In this document: positions 1 through 5,984 of the stretch, one piece after another | How positions within the stretch are numbered: position 1 is the stretch's first letter | Layout of the letters: every line of letters starts with the position of its first letter | DNA from: Fusobacteriota bacterium | Lineage (GTDB): Bacteria > Fusobacteriota > Fusobacteriia > Bac17 > JAEWOZ01 | Direction: 5' to 3' | Length of the DNA: 8,888 bases | Assembly (NCBI GenBank): GCA_023399505.1 | Contig: JAEWOZ010000140.1 | Span: forward strand, 1-8,888 | Translations under genes and position numbers: made by a program | Notes under the pieces: model-generated | Database searches by the model: none | What the model was told of the DNA's origin: nothing | What the model saw: the letters and a program-made list of their open reading frames with translations, nothing else

Positions 1-936
1 TGTATCATCTCCTGTTCCTACCCAATATCCTTCTAAAGATTTTTTTTGAATATAACTAGCAATGGAGAATGGATTGTAGATAACATTAGTACCAAAAGTG
101 TAGCCATTGTACCATTTTCTTATCTCTACTATTTTAGAACCTAAGCCATAATACTTCAAAGTCGATAATATTTCTTTGTCAGTAAAGCCAAATTTATCAC
201 TAAAGTCATCATCTAAAATAGTTCTAACCATAATGTTGTTAGCACCTGAAAACATAGACTCTTTGGCTATTCTTAGTATTCCTGTTATAACTCCCTTATA
301 TAAATATTCGTTTCCTTTAAATGCGCTTCCTATGAATACTCTCATAAAGTTCATTATATTATCATAACTTTCTTTATCATATATTTCATTCACTATAGTA
401 TCATATTCATCTAATAATATTACTACCTTTTTCCCATAGTGTATTTGAAGATACTCTGATAAATTATATAGACTTAGAGAATAATCACTTTCATCTAATT
501 GTTTCCTTATAATTTTATTTATCGTCTCTTTATCATAATCGTCTAATTTGTCACTTTTTAATAAATAATTATGGTTTTTATATAATTTAGAAATAGAGCT
601 TTTAATTAAGCTGTATATCTTATTCCAAGATTTTCCTTTAACGTTTTTTAGTGTTAGAAATATTACAGGGTATTTATTTAAATGTTGCTCAAATATATCG
701 CTCTTTTCTATTTTTGATCCTTTAAATAAATATTTGTTATCTTCGTTTATATCAAAGTAATATTTTAACATTGAAAGATTTAAAGTTTTACCAAACCTTC
801 TTGGTCTTGTTAATAGTGTTACTTGATCTCCTTTATCAAAAAGTTCCTCTATTAACAAAGTTTTATCTACATAATAGTATTTATTTTGTATATAATCTTT
901 AAAATCTGAGTTTGATATTGTTGTTGACATTTTCAT
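1..936 (-). CDS. AAA-ATPase-like (DUF1703 family) protein, N-terminal part, runs off left edge
   Basis: I translated this from the reverse strand. It is open for 312 codons from ATG 936-934 to the window edge, so the C-terminus is missing. It matches the AAA-ATPase-like family (DUF1703, PF09820). Near the N-terminus is YYYVDKT (20-26), then a P-loop TRPRRFGKTLNLSML (43-57) in which the first Gly of a classical Walker A is Arg, as is usual in this family. Walker B is VVILLDEYD (171-179). A conserved block GVITGILRIAKES (215-227) is followed by FSGANN (229-234), FGFTDKEI (249-256), WYNGY (275-279) and YNPFSI (287-292). Known members run to about 500-600 residues and end in a PD-(D/E)XK nuclease-like domain, expected just left of the window. 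The start is supported by GAGGAGGA at 952-945, nine bases upstream; ATG 930 would be too far. The biological role of the family is not established. These genes are often multicopy in Fusobacteria and Bacteroidetes, which suggests an accessory gene beside a housekeeping operon. It is transcribed divergently from ileS. Confidence 0.9.
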   Translation of the reverse strand, partial: MKMSTTISNSDFKDYIQNKYYYVDKTLLIEELFDKGDQVTLLTRPRRFGKTLNLSMLKYYFDINEDNKYLFKGSKIEKSDIFEQHLNKYPVIFLTLKNVKGKSWNKIYSLIKSSISKLYKNHNYLLKSDKLDDYDKETINKIIRKQLDESDYSLSLYNLSEYLQIHYGKKVVILLDEYDTIVNEIYDKESYDNIMNFMRVFIGSAFKGNEYLYKGVITGILRIAKESMFSGANNIMVRTILDDDFSDKFGFTDKEILSTLKYYGLGSKIVEIRKWYNGYTFGTNVIYNPFSIASYIQKKSLEGYWVGTGDDT

Positions 937-944
937 AATCTCTT

Positions 945-952
945 TCCTCCTC
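945..952 (-). promoter_or_regulatory. Strong ribosome binding site of the DUF1703 ATPase gene
   Basis: Read on the minus strand this is GAGGAGGA, a near-perfect Shine-Dalgarno sequence. Its GGAGG core lies nine bases before ATG 936. It decides between ATG 936 and the in-frame ATG two codons later at 930. Confidence 0.8.
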
Positions 953-974
953 TCTTAAATATATAATTTAAAAT

Positions 975-1002
975 ATTTTATCATATATTAACATATTAAA
1001 AA
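975..1002 (-). promoter_or_regulatory. Probable promoter of the DUF1703 ATPase gene
   Basis: On the minus strand there is a TAAAAT -10 box (980-975) preceded by TG at the extended -10 position, giving TATGATAAAAT across 985-975. A T-rich -35-like TTTTTA (1002-997) lies 16 bp upstream. Transcription would start near 968, leaving a leader of about 30 bases with the strong ribosome binding site. The arrangement is nearly the same as that proposed for ileS. The assignment rests on pattern only. Confidence 0.5.
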
Positions 1003-1046
1003 GGACTGTTTTATTGAAAGATCTACTCTTCCAATATATAATTTAG

Positions 1047-1082
1047 AAATTTTTTTGAAAAAGTTTAAAAATTTTTTTAAAC
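1047..1082. repeat. Phased A/T tracts with an AT-only near-palindrome
   Basis: Two T7 tracts at 1050-1056 and 1072-1078 start 22 bp apart (about two helical turns), with an A5 tract at 1058-1062 between them. The second tract is part of an inverted repeat: GTTTAAAAA (1063-1071) and its exact complement TTTTTAAAC (1074-1082), separated by 2 bp. This is the kind of sequence expected to bend DNA. An RNA hairpin made only of A-U pairs with almost no loop would be weak, so I do not call it a terminator. Confidence 0.4.
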
Positions 1083-1226
1083 TAATAAAGCAATATTTGA
1101 ATCCAATGCAGAAACTCAAATATACAAAGAATTAAGTCATTAAATACATAAATAATGCTAATATAAATTTTTAAAAATATATTTTTATGATATTGCAATC
1201 AAAGAATAATTTATTGAATAAATCTT

Positions 1227-1356
1227 TTGTCTCTAAAGTCACTACTAGTTGAATATTTACATTTGAAATTGTCTCCTATTTATCATCTTAATTAATTTTT
1301 AAATAATTTTGTCTTAAAGAACTTTTATATATACCAAGCTTCTTTTTATTTTGTCT
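1227..1356 (+). repeat. Four regularly spaced TTGTCT copies upstream of and inside the ileS promoter
   Basis: TTGTCT occurs at 1227-1232, 1269-1274, 1309-1314 and 1351-1356, so the starts are 42, 40 and 42 bp apart, close to four helical turns. Copies 1, 3 and 4 extend to TTTTGTCT, and copies 1 and 3 are both followed by a TAAAG. The last copy lies between the -35-like and -10 boxes of the proposed ileS promoter. Elsewhere in the window I noticed only isolated copies inside coding sequence (1563, about 5250 and about 5990). This could be an operator array or the remains of a tandem duplication; no function is shown. Confidence 0.45.
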
Positions 1357-1371
1357 CTCTTATGATATAAT
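1343..1371 (+). promoter_or_regulatory. Probable promoter of the ileS-lspA-glyQ-lipoprotein-glyS operon
   Basis: There is a perfect TATAAT at 1366-1371 preceded by TGA, an extended -10 (TATGATATAAT, 1361-1371). A weak T-rich -35-like TTTTTA lies at 1343-1348, 17 bp upstream. Transcription would begin around 1378, giving a leader of only about 30 bases before ATG 1409. That leaves no room for a T-box or riboswitch in the mRNA if this is the only promoter. It is the only strong forward promoter I see before the operon. Confidence 0.6.
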
Positions 1372-1399
1372 TTTTTTCAATATCAAGTTTTAATTTAAA

Positions 1400-4126
1400 G
1401 TGAGAAAAATGGAAAAAGAAAAGAAAAATTATTCTAAAACACTAAATTTACCTGAAACCTCTTTTAGCATGAAAGCAAATCTTTCTCAAAAAGAAAAGGA
1501 GATATTAGAGTTTTGGGAAAAGAATGAAGTATATGAAAGAAGTAATGAAAGAGAAAAAGAATTTGTCTTTCATGATGGCCCTCCATATGCTAATGGTGAA
1601 ATCCATATAGGAACAGCCTTAAATAAAATCTTAAAAGATACTTTTTTGAAATATAAAAGATTAAGGGGATATAAAGCAAAATTTATTCCAGGCTGGGATA
1701 CACATGGATTACCTATAGAATTGAAAATAGTAGATAGATTAGATCATTCTCAAGATGAAATAAGTGTAAGAAAGAAATGTAGAAACTATGCATTATCTCA
1801 AATAGAAAAACAAAAAAAGGATTTCAAAGCATTGGGTGTTCTTGCAGATTGGGAAAATCATTATATGACTTTGGATAAAAATTTCATTTCTAATCAAATG
1901 AAAATGTTCTCCGAATTTGTTAAAAAGGGTTATGTTTTTTATGGCTTAAAGCCAGTTTATTGGTCAGTGGGCTGCGAAACTGCCTTAGCGGAAGCAGAAA
2001 TTGAATATAAAGAAAAAGAATCTTTTTCTATTTATGTTAAATTTAAACTAATTGATAATAAGAAATTCAAGTATGAAAATGTTAATATAGTTATTTGGAC
2101 TACGACTCCATGGACTTTACCCGCTAATGTAGGAATAGCAGTTAATCCTAACTTAGATTATTCACTAATTGAAGTTAATAAAGAGTTTTTAATAATTGCT
2201 TCAGATTTAGTAGAAAATTTTGTTAAAGAACTTTCGACAAAAGATTATAAAGAGTTAGAAAAATTTAAAGGAACTGATTTAGAATTTCTAAAAGCTGAGC
2301 ATCCTTTTATTGATAGAGATTCTTTAATAATATTAGGAGATCATGTTACTTTAGATGCAGGAACAGGCTGTGTTCATACAGCACCTGGTCATGGACAAGA
2401 AGATTATATAGTAGGAAAAAAGTACAATTTACCTATTTTATGCCCTATAGATGAAAGAGGCATTTTCACAAAGGAAGCTGGAAAATTTGCTAATCTTTTT
2501 TATGAAGATGCTAATCTAAAAATAATAGAAGAGTTAGAAAAGAATAATAGATTATTGAAAGCATCTAAAATAACACACTCTTATCCATTTTGTTGGCGTT
2601 CTAAAACTCCTATCATATTTAGAGCAACTAGACAATGCTTTATAGATATTGAAAAGAGTGATTTGAGAGATAAATGTTTAGAAGCTCTAAAGCAAGTGGA
2701 ATTTATACCAGCCTCTAGTTCCAATAGAATGAATTCTATGTTAAAAAATAGACCTGACTGGTGTATATCTAGACAAAGAATATGGGGTGTACCTATTCCA
2801 GTAATTTTTAATAAAGAGACTAATGAACCTTTATTAAGAGAAGATATAGTATTAAAGATAGCAGAAATTGTTAAAGAAAAAGATCTTTACTATTATTTAG
2901 AAACTCCTTTAAGCGAATTATTAAAAGATTTAAATATAGATAGTGAAAAATATTATAAAGGTAAAGATATAATGGATGTATGGCTAGATTCAGGAGTTGT
3001 CCATTATGCAGCTTATCAAGGAAAAAAAGCTGATTTTTATCTTGAAGGGACTGATCAGCATAGAGCTTGGTTTCAAGTATCTTTAATTACATCAATAGCT
3101 CATAAGAATGAGACTCCTTACAAAAAATTAATAACTCATGGATTTGTTGTAGATGGCAATGGTTTAAAAATGAGTAAATCTTTAGGAAATACTATTTCAC
3201 CTCAAGAGATAATAAAAGAGAGTGGTGCAGATATCCTAAGACTATGGGTTGCTTCTGTTGATTGTGTTACAGATGTTAAAATTTCTAAAGAAATTATTAA
3301 TCAAATAATTGATAATTATAGAAAGATAAGAAATACTATAAGATTCGCTTTAGGCAATTTATATGATTTTGAATTGAAAAATATAGTTAAATATGAAGAT
3401 CTTTTAGAAGTAGATAAAGTAGCAATGGGAAGATTAAAAATTTTAAATAATTCATTGCTTGAAGCTTATGATAATTTTGAACTAGAAAAAGTTTATTATA
3501 AAATGATTAATTTTATCTCAACTGAGATGAGCTCTTTCTATTTCGATATACTAAAAGATAGATTATATACTTCAGATAAAGATTCTTTTGAAAGAAGATC
3601 AGGACAAACGGTTCTATTAAATATTTTAATTAATGTAACAAAATTACTTTCACCTATTCTTTCCTTTACTATGGAAGAAATATGGCAACACTTGAAAGAA
3701 AAAAGATGGGTTGAGGAGAATTCAATTCTTGAAACTTCGCTTGAAATTTTAACAGATTTAAAAGATAAAGAAACCGAATGGATTCTACTAAATAATTTAA
3801 AAAATTCTGCAAATAAATTATTAGAAAAAGCTAGAAGTGAAAAGTTAATAAATAGTTCTTTAGAAGCGATTGTAAAGTTGTATACAGAAGATCAAAATCT
3901 TAAAAAATTAATTTCATCTTATAACCTAGAAGAATTGTTCATTGTTTCAAAAGTTGAACATTCAGAGATTAATGAAGAATTTGTAGAAAGTGAAATAAAA
4001 AATTTAAAAATAAAAATTGAAAAATATAATGCTCATAAATGTTTACGTTGTTGGAAGTATTATAAAAATCTAGAAAATGAGGATTTATGCAAAAAATGTT
4101 TAAAAATAGTACAAAATCAAATTTAA
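1400..4126 (+). CDS. ileS: Isoleucyl-tRNA synthetase (IleRS)
   Basis: This cytosolic class Ia enzyme charges tRNA-Ile with isoleucine and edits misactivated valine. The frame opens at GTG 1400, but ATG 1409 is the likelier start: AAAGTGAG lies just before it, whereas nothing resembling a ribosome binding site precedes the GTG. Counting from 1409 the protein has 905 residues, against 938 in E. coli. Motifs in order: HDGPPYANGEIHIGT (55-69), where the signature reads HIGT instead of HIGH; GWDTHGLPIE; the editing-domain threonine-rich WTTTPWTLPAN (230-240) and GTGCVHTAPGHGQED, whose Asp332 matches the conserved editing aspartate; NRPDWCISRQRIWG; WLDSG; GTDQHRAWF; KMSKS (587-591). The C-terminus has a zinc knuckle, Cys878-x2-Cys881 and Cys894-x2-Cys897, marking the bacterial (type 1) form. 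First gene of the operon; its end overlaps lspA. Confidence 0.97.
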   Translation: MRKMEKEKKNYSKTLNLPETSFSMKANLSQKEKEILEFWEKNEVYERSNEREKEFVFHDGPPYANGEIHIGTALNKILKDTFLKYKRLRGYKAKFIPGWDTHGLPIELKIVDRLDHSQDEISVRKKCRNYALSQIEKQKKDFKALGVLADWENHYMTLDKNFISNQMKMFSEFVKKGYVFYGLKPVYWSVGCETALAEAEIEYKEKESFSIYVKFKLIDNKKFKYENVNIVIWTTTPWTLPANVGIAVNPNLDYSLIEVNKEFLIIASDLVENFVKELSTKDYKELEKFKGTDLEFLKAEHPFIDRDSLIILGDHVTLDAGTGCVHTAPGHGQEDYIVGKKYNLPILCPIDERGIFTKEAGKFANLFYEDANLKIIEELEKNNRLLKASKITHSYPFCWRSKTPIIFRATRQCFIDIEKSDLRDKCLEALKQVEFIPASSSNRMNSMLKNRPDWCISRQRIWGVPIPVIFNKETNEPLLREDIVLKIAEIVKEKDLYYYLETPLSELLKDLNIDSEKYYKGKDIMDVWLDSGVVHYAAYQGKKADFYLEGTDQHRAWFQVSLITSIAHKNETPYKKLITHGFVVDGNGLKMSKSLGNTISPQEIIKESGADILRLWVASVDCVTDVKISKEIINQIIDNYRKIRNTIRFALGNLYDFELKNIVKYEDLLEVDKVAMGRLKILNNSLLEAYDNFELEKVYYKMINFISTEMSSFYFDILKDRLYTSDKDSFERRSGQTVLLNILINVTKLLSPILSFTMEEIWQHLKEKRWVEENSILETSLEILTDLKDKETEWILLNNLKNSANKLLEKARSEKLINSSLEAIVKLYTEDQNLKKLISSYNLEELFIVSKVEHSEINEEFVESEIKNLKIKIEKYNAHKCLRCWKYYKNLENEDLCKKCLKIVQNQI

Positions 4127-4608
4127 GTTTTATATTCATAATTAGCATTATAGTAGCTGTTTTAGACCAAGTTTCAAAATATCTAGTAAATAAAAATATG
4201 AAATTAGAGGAAACTATTCCTGTAATAAAAAACTTTTTTCATATAACCTATGTTCAAAATAAGGGAGTAGTTTTTGGATTATTCTATGGACAAACTTCAG
4301 TTTTCAGTATAGTAACTTTTGCTGGTTTAGCTATAGTAATAGGACTAGTGTTTTACATAATTAAAAATTTAGATAAACTTACATTTATTCAAAAATTATC
4401 TTATGGCCTTATTTTAGGAGGAGCTATAGGTAATTCAATTGATAGAGTAATTTATGGATATGTAATAGATTTTATAGATTTTAGAGGTCTATGGTATTAC
4501 ATTTTCAATATTGCTGATACTTTTATAAATATTGGTATAGGCTTACTATTATTAGAAAGCTTTTTTACCAAAAAGGATACACAACATGACAGTAGAGGAA
4601 ATAATTAA
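4087..4608 (+). CDS. lspA: Lipoprotein signal peptidase (signal peptidase II)
   Basis: This inner-membrane aspartic peptidase cleaves prolipoproteins before the lipid-modified cysteine. It has 173 residues, a usual family length. Conserved blocks: DQVSK (27-31), YVQNKGVVFG (55-64, family NxGxAFG), GNSIDR (115-120), VIDFIDF (126-132) and FNIADTFINIG (140-150). Asp128 and Asp144 correspond to the catalytic pair; Asp119 is the conserved GNxxDR aspartate. Four hydrophobic segments lie at about 13-34, 70-92, 103-120 and 138-160. The start is uncertain: ATG 4087 is only 3 bases after GAGGA (4079-4083), ATG 4096 is 12 bases after it. Either way it overlaps the end of ileS (40 or 31 bp), inside the codons for the second zinc-knuckle cysteine pair, so translation is probably coupled. 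ileS-lspA pairing is common in bacteria. Its end overlaps glyQ by 23 bp. Likely substrates include the two lipoproteins encoded downstream. Confidence 0.96.
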   Translation: MQKMFKNSTKSNLSFIFIISIIVAVLDQVSKYLVNKNMKLEETIPVIKNFFHITYVQNKGVVFGLFYGQTSVFSIVTFAGLAIVIGLVFYIIKNLDKLTFIQKLSYGLILGGAIGNSIDRVIYGYVIDFIDFRGLWYYIFNIADTFINIGIGLLLLESFFTKKDTQHDSRGNN

Positions 4609-5419
4609 GACTTTAGAAGAACATTGGATTTCAAATGGATGCCTAAAAGGTTATCCATATGATGTAGAAAAAGGGGCAGGTACTTCTAATCCCTCTACTT
4701 TTCTTATGGCATTAGGGCCTAAAAAGTGGAGTGTAGCTCATTTAGAGATGTGTAGAAGACCTCAAGATGGTAGATATGCAGAAAATCCTAATAGAGTATA
4801 TAAACATCATCAATTTCAGGTATTTATAAAACCTTTTCCTGTTAACATAGAACAGCTCTATTTGGAAAGCTTAAAGAAACTAGGTCTTGATCCTAAAGAA
4901 AATGATATAAAGTTCTTAGAAGATAACTGGGCACAACCAACTTTAGGAGCATGGGGTTTAGGTTCTGAAGTACAATTAAATGGTATGGAAATAACTCAAT
5001 TTACCTATTTTCAACAGGTAGGGAACATAGATGTTGATCTAATACCTGTTGAAATAGCTTACGGGATTGAACGATTATCAATGTATGTACAAAATGTAGA
5101 AAATGTATATGATCTAAAATGGAATGATAATTTAACTTATGGAGATATGTTTAAAGAATCTGAGTATCAATTTTCAAAATATAATTTTGAGGTAGCTAAT
5201 TTTGAAAATTATGTTAAATTAATTTCAATATATTTAGAAGAAGCTCAAAGTTGTCTCAAAAATCATTTGCCTTTACCGGCATATGATTATGTATTAAAAG
5301 CAAGTCATGCGTTTAATATTTTAGATTCAACTAAAAAAATAAGTGCAAATGAAAGACAGAGATATATTTTAGAAATAAGTAAGGTTGCTAAAAGTATCTT
5401 TCATAAGGAGGAAAAATAA
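4586..5419 (+). CDS. glyQ: Glycyl-tRNA synthetase alpha subunit
   Basis: This is the catalytic subunit of the bacterial alpha2-beta2 GlyRS. It forms glycyl-adenylate and charges tRNA-Gly with the beta subunit encoded downstream by glyS. At 277 residues it is some 25 shorter than E. coli GlyQ (303), the loss being mainly in the C-terminal tail. Family signatures are clear: GAGTSNPSTFL (30-40), motif-2 region RRPQDGRYAENPNR (57-70) followed by HHQFQVFIKP, EDNWAQPTLGAWGLG, NGMEITQFTYFQQVG, and motif-3 region EIAYGIERLSMYVQ with VYDLKW. One difference is GLGSEVQLNG where E. coli has Trp at both variable positions (GWEVW). ATG 4586 is supported by AAGGAT (4573-4578), about eight bases upstream. 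The gene begins inside the last 23 bp of lspA and ends with TAA directly abutting the next ATG, in the same frame. Confidence 0.97.
   Translation: MTVEEIIKTLEEHWISNGCLKGYPYDVEKGAGTSNPSTFLMALGPKKWSVAHLEMCRRPQDGRYAENPNRVYKHHQFQVFIKPFPVNIEQLYLESLKKLGLDPKENDIKFLEDNWAQPTLGAWGLGSEVQLNGMEITQFTYFQQVGNIDVDLIPVEIAYGIERLSMYVQNVENVYDLKWNDNLTYGDMFKESEYQFSKYNFEVANFENYVKLISIYLEEAQSCLKNHLPLPAYDYVLKASHAFNILDSTKKISANERQRYILEISKVAKSIFHKEEK
5405..5411 (+). promoter_or_regulatory. Ribosome binding site of the lipoprotein gene, inside the glyQ tail
   Basis: AAGGAGG lies eight bases before ATG 5420 and is built from the last glyQ codons (Lys-Glu-Glu-Lys-stop). It is strong evidence that translation starts at 5420, although the resulting signal peptide has no basic residue near its N-terminus. 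Confidence 0.85.
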
Positions 5420-5983
5420 ATGTTGTTAATATTGTTGTTGCTACTATCGAGCTGTTCATCTCCAGATTTTATGATATTTAAACAAAAAATTGAATTTAAA
5501 GGAAAAATAAATAAAGAATATGCATACAAGGTTGCATCTTATGCAGCAAATAAATTGGAATTTATGCTAGTTAAAGATGAACCTTACAAAACCTTAAGTT
5601 TAATAAAGAATATTAAAAACAAAGTAGAAGATGATTATAAAGTCAAAGCTAATGAAAAATTAGAAAATTCTAAACAACTAATTTTAATTTTAGGAGTATC
5701 TGATGAAGGCTATATTATTAAACCTATTATTAAAAAAGATCTCATTTCTATAAACAGAATAGGAAGAGGAAAAGAATTTAAAGATATAACAGACGATGAG
5801 ATAACTTCAAGTGAAGTAAAATTCGATCTTGTAAAAGAAGATACAGACGAAGAAAAAGAAATTTTGAATTTAATAGAGACTATGACAGACATTTTAAAGA
5901 TAAAAAAAGATGTTCAAAAATTAAAAGAGAGTGAATTAAGAGAAGAAGAAAAGAGAGTAATACCACTTCCTGAAGGAGAATAA
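5420..5983 (+). CDS. Predicted lipoprotein of unknown function between glyQ and glyS
   Basis: I do not recognise a family in this 187-residue protein. The N-terminus MLLILLLLLSSC is a short hydrophobic signal ending in a lipobox-like LSSC with Cys12 as the lipid attachment site, so it should be processed by LspA, encoded two genes upstream. Oddly, the signal has no Lys or Arg in its n-region. The mature part is soluble-looking and mixed alpha/beta: a helical stretch with many Lys and Glu (about 30-75), a hydrophobic beta-like QLILILGVSDEGYIIKPII (about 77-95), an acidic middle (about 115-140) and a charged helical C-terminus (about 140-178) that may form a coiled coil, ending in Pro-Leu-Pro-Glu-Gly-Glu. 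The start is fixed by AAGGAGG and by the in-frame glyQ stop immediately upstream. It lies between the two GlyRS subunit genes with 0 and 1 bp spacing, so it must be co-transcribed with them. Involvement in translation is not implied; membrane localisation is the only inference from sequence. Confidence 0.8.
   Translation: MLLILLLLLSSCSSPDFMIFKQKIEFKGKINKEYAYKVASYAANKLEFMLVKDEPYKTLSLIKNIKNKVEDDYKVKANEKLENSKQLILILGVSDEGYIIKPIIKKDLISINRIGRGKEFKDITDDEITSSEVKFDLVKEDTDEEKEILNLIETMTDILKIKKDVQKLKESELREEEKRVIPLPEGE
5972..5980 (+). promoter_or_regulatory. Ribosome binding site of glyS, inside the lipoprotein gene
   Basis: GAAGGAGAA encodes the final Glu-Gly-Glu of the lipoprotein and supplies a GGAG core six bases before ATG 5985. 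Translation of glyS is therefore closely tied to that of the lipoprotein gene, which stops at 5983. Confidence 0.75.
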
Positions 5984-5984
5984 A

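Larger units (their letters stand above)
937..1399. other. Divergent intergenic region between the ATPase gene and ileS
   Basis: These 463 bases hold no open frame that I can support as a gene. They carry a promoter-like site at each end (975-1002 leftward, 1343-1371 rightward), phased A/T tracts with a near-palindrome (1047-1082), a 14-base AT palindrome AAAAATATATTTTT (1173-1186), and four TTGTCT copies (1227, 1269, 1309, 1351). About 340 bases between the two promoters have no assigned function. There is no T-box consensus, no intrinsic terminator with a GC stem, and no tRNA. Such length is notable beside an operon whose other junctions are essentially zero. Confidence 0.8.

Noticed and set aside
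176..367. Forward open frame of 63 codons antisense to the DUF1703 ATPase gene
   Set aside because: It lies wholly opposite well-conserved ATPase codons, has no ribosome binding site, and its composition is that of a reverse-strand shadow.
1063..1082. Intrinsic terminator
   Set aside because: The inverted repeat is almost only A-T with a 2-base centre, and it lies between divergent genes where no transcript needs to end.
1081..1143. Protein-like reading TNKAIFESNAETQIYKELSH ending at TAA 1141, as the tail of a decayed gene
   Set aside because: Only 20 codons long, with a stop directly upstream and no recognisable family; chance is enough to explain it in AT-rich DNA.
1400..1402. GTG as the ileS start
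   Set aside because: Nothing resembling a Shine-Dalgarno sequence precedes it, whereas ATG 1409 follows AAAGTGAG at a workable distance; the GTG itself is part of that element.
5710..5892. Reverse open frame within the lipoprotein gene
   Set aside because: It is antisense to an intact gene with a strong start signal; a Ser/Ile/Phe-rich translation is expected from the complement of Lys/Glu-rich coding sequence.
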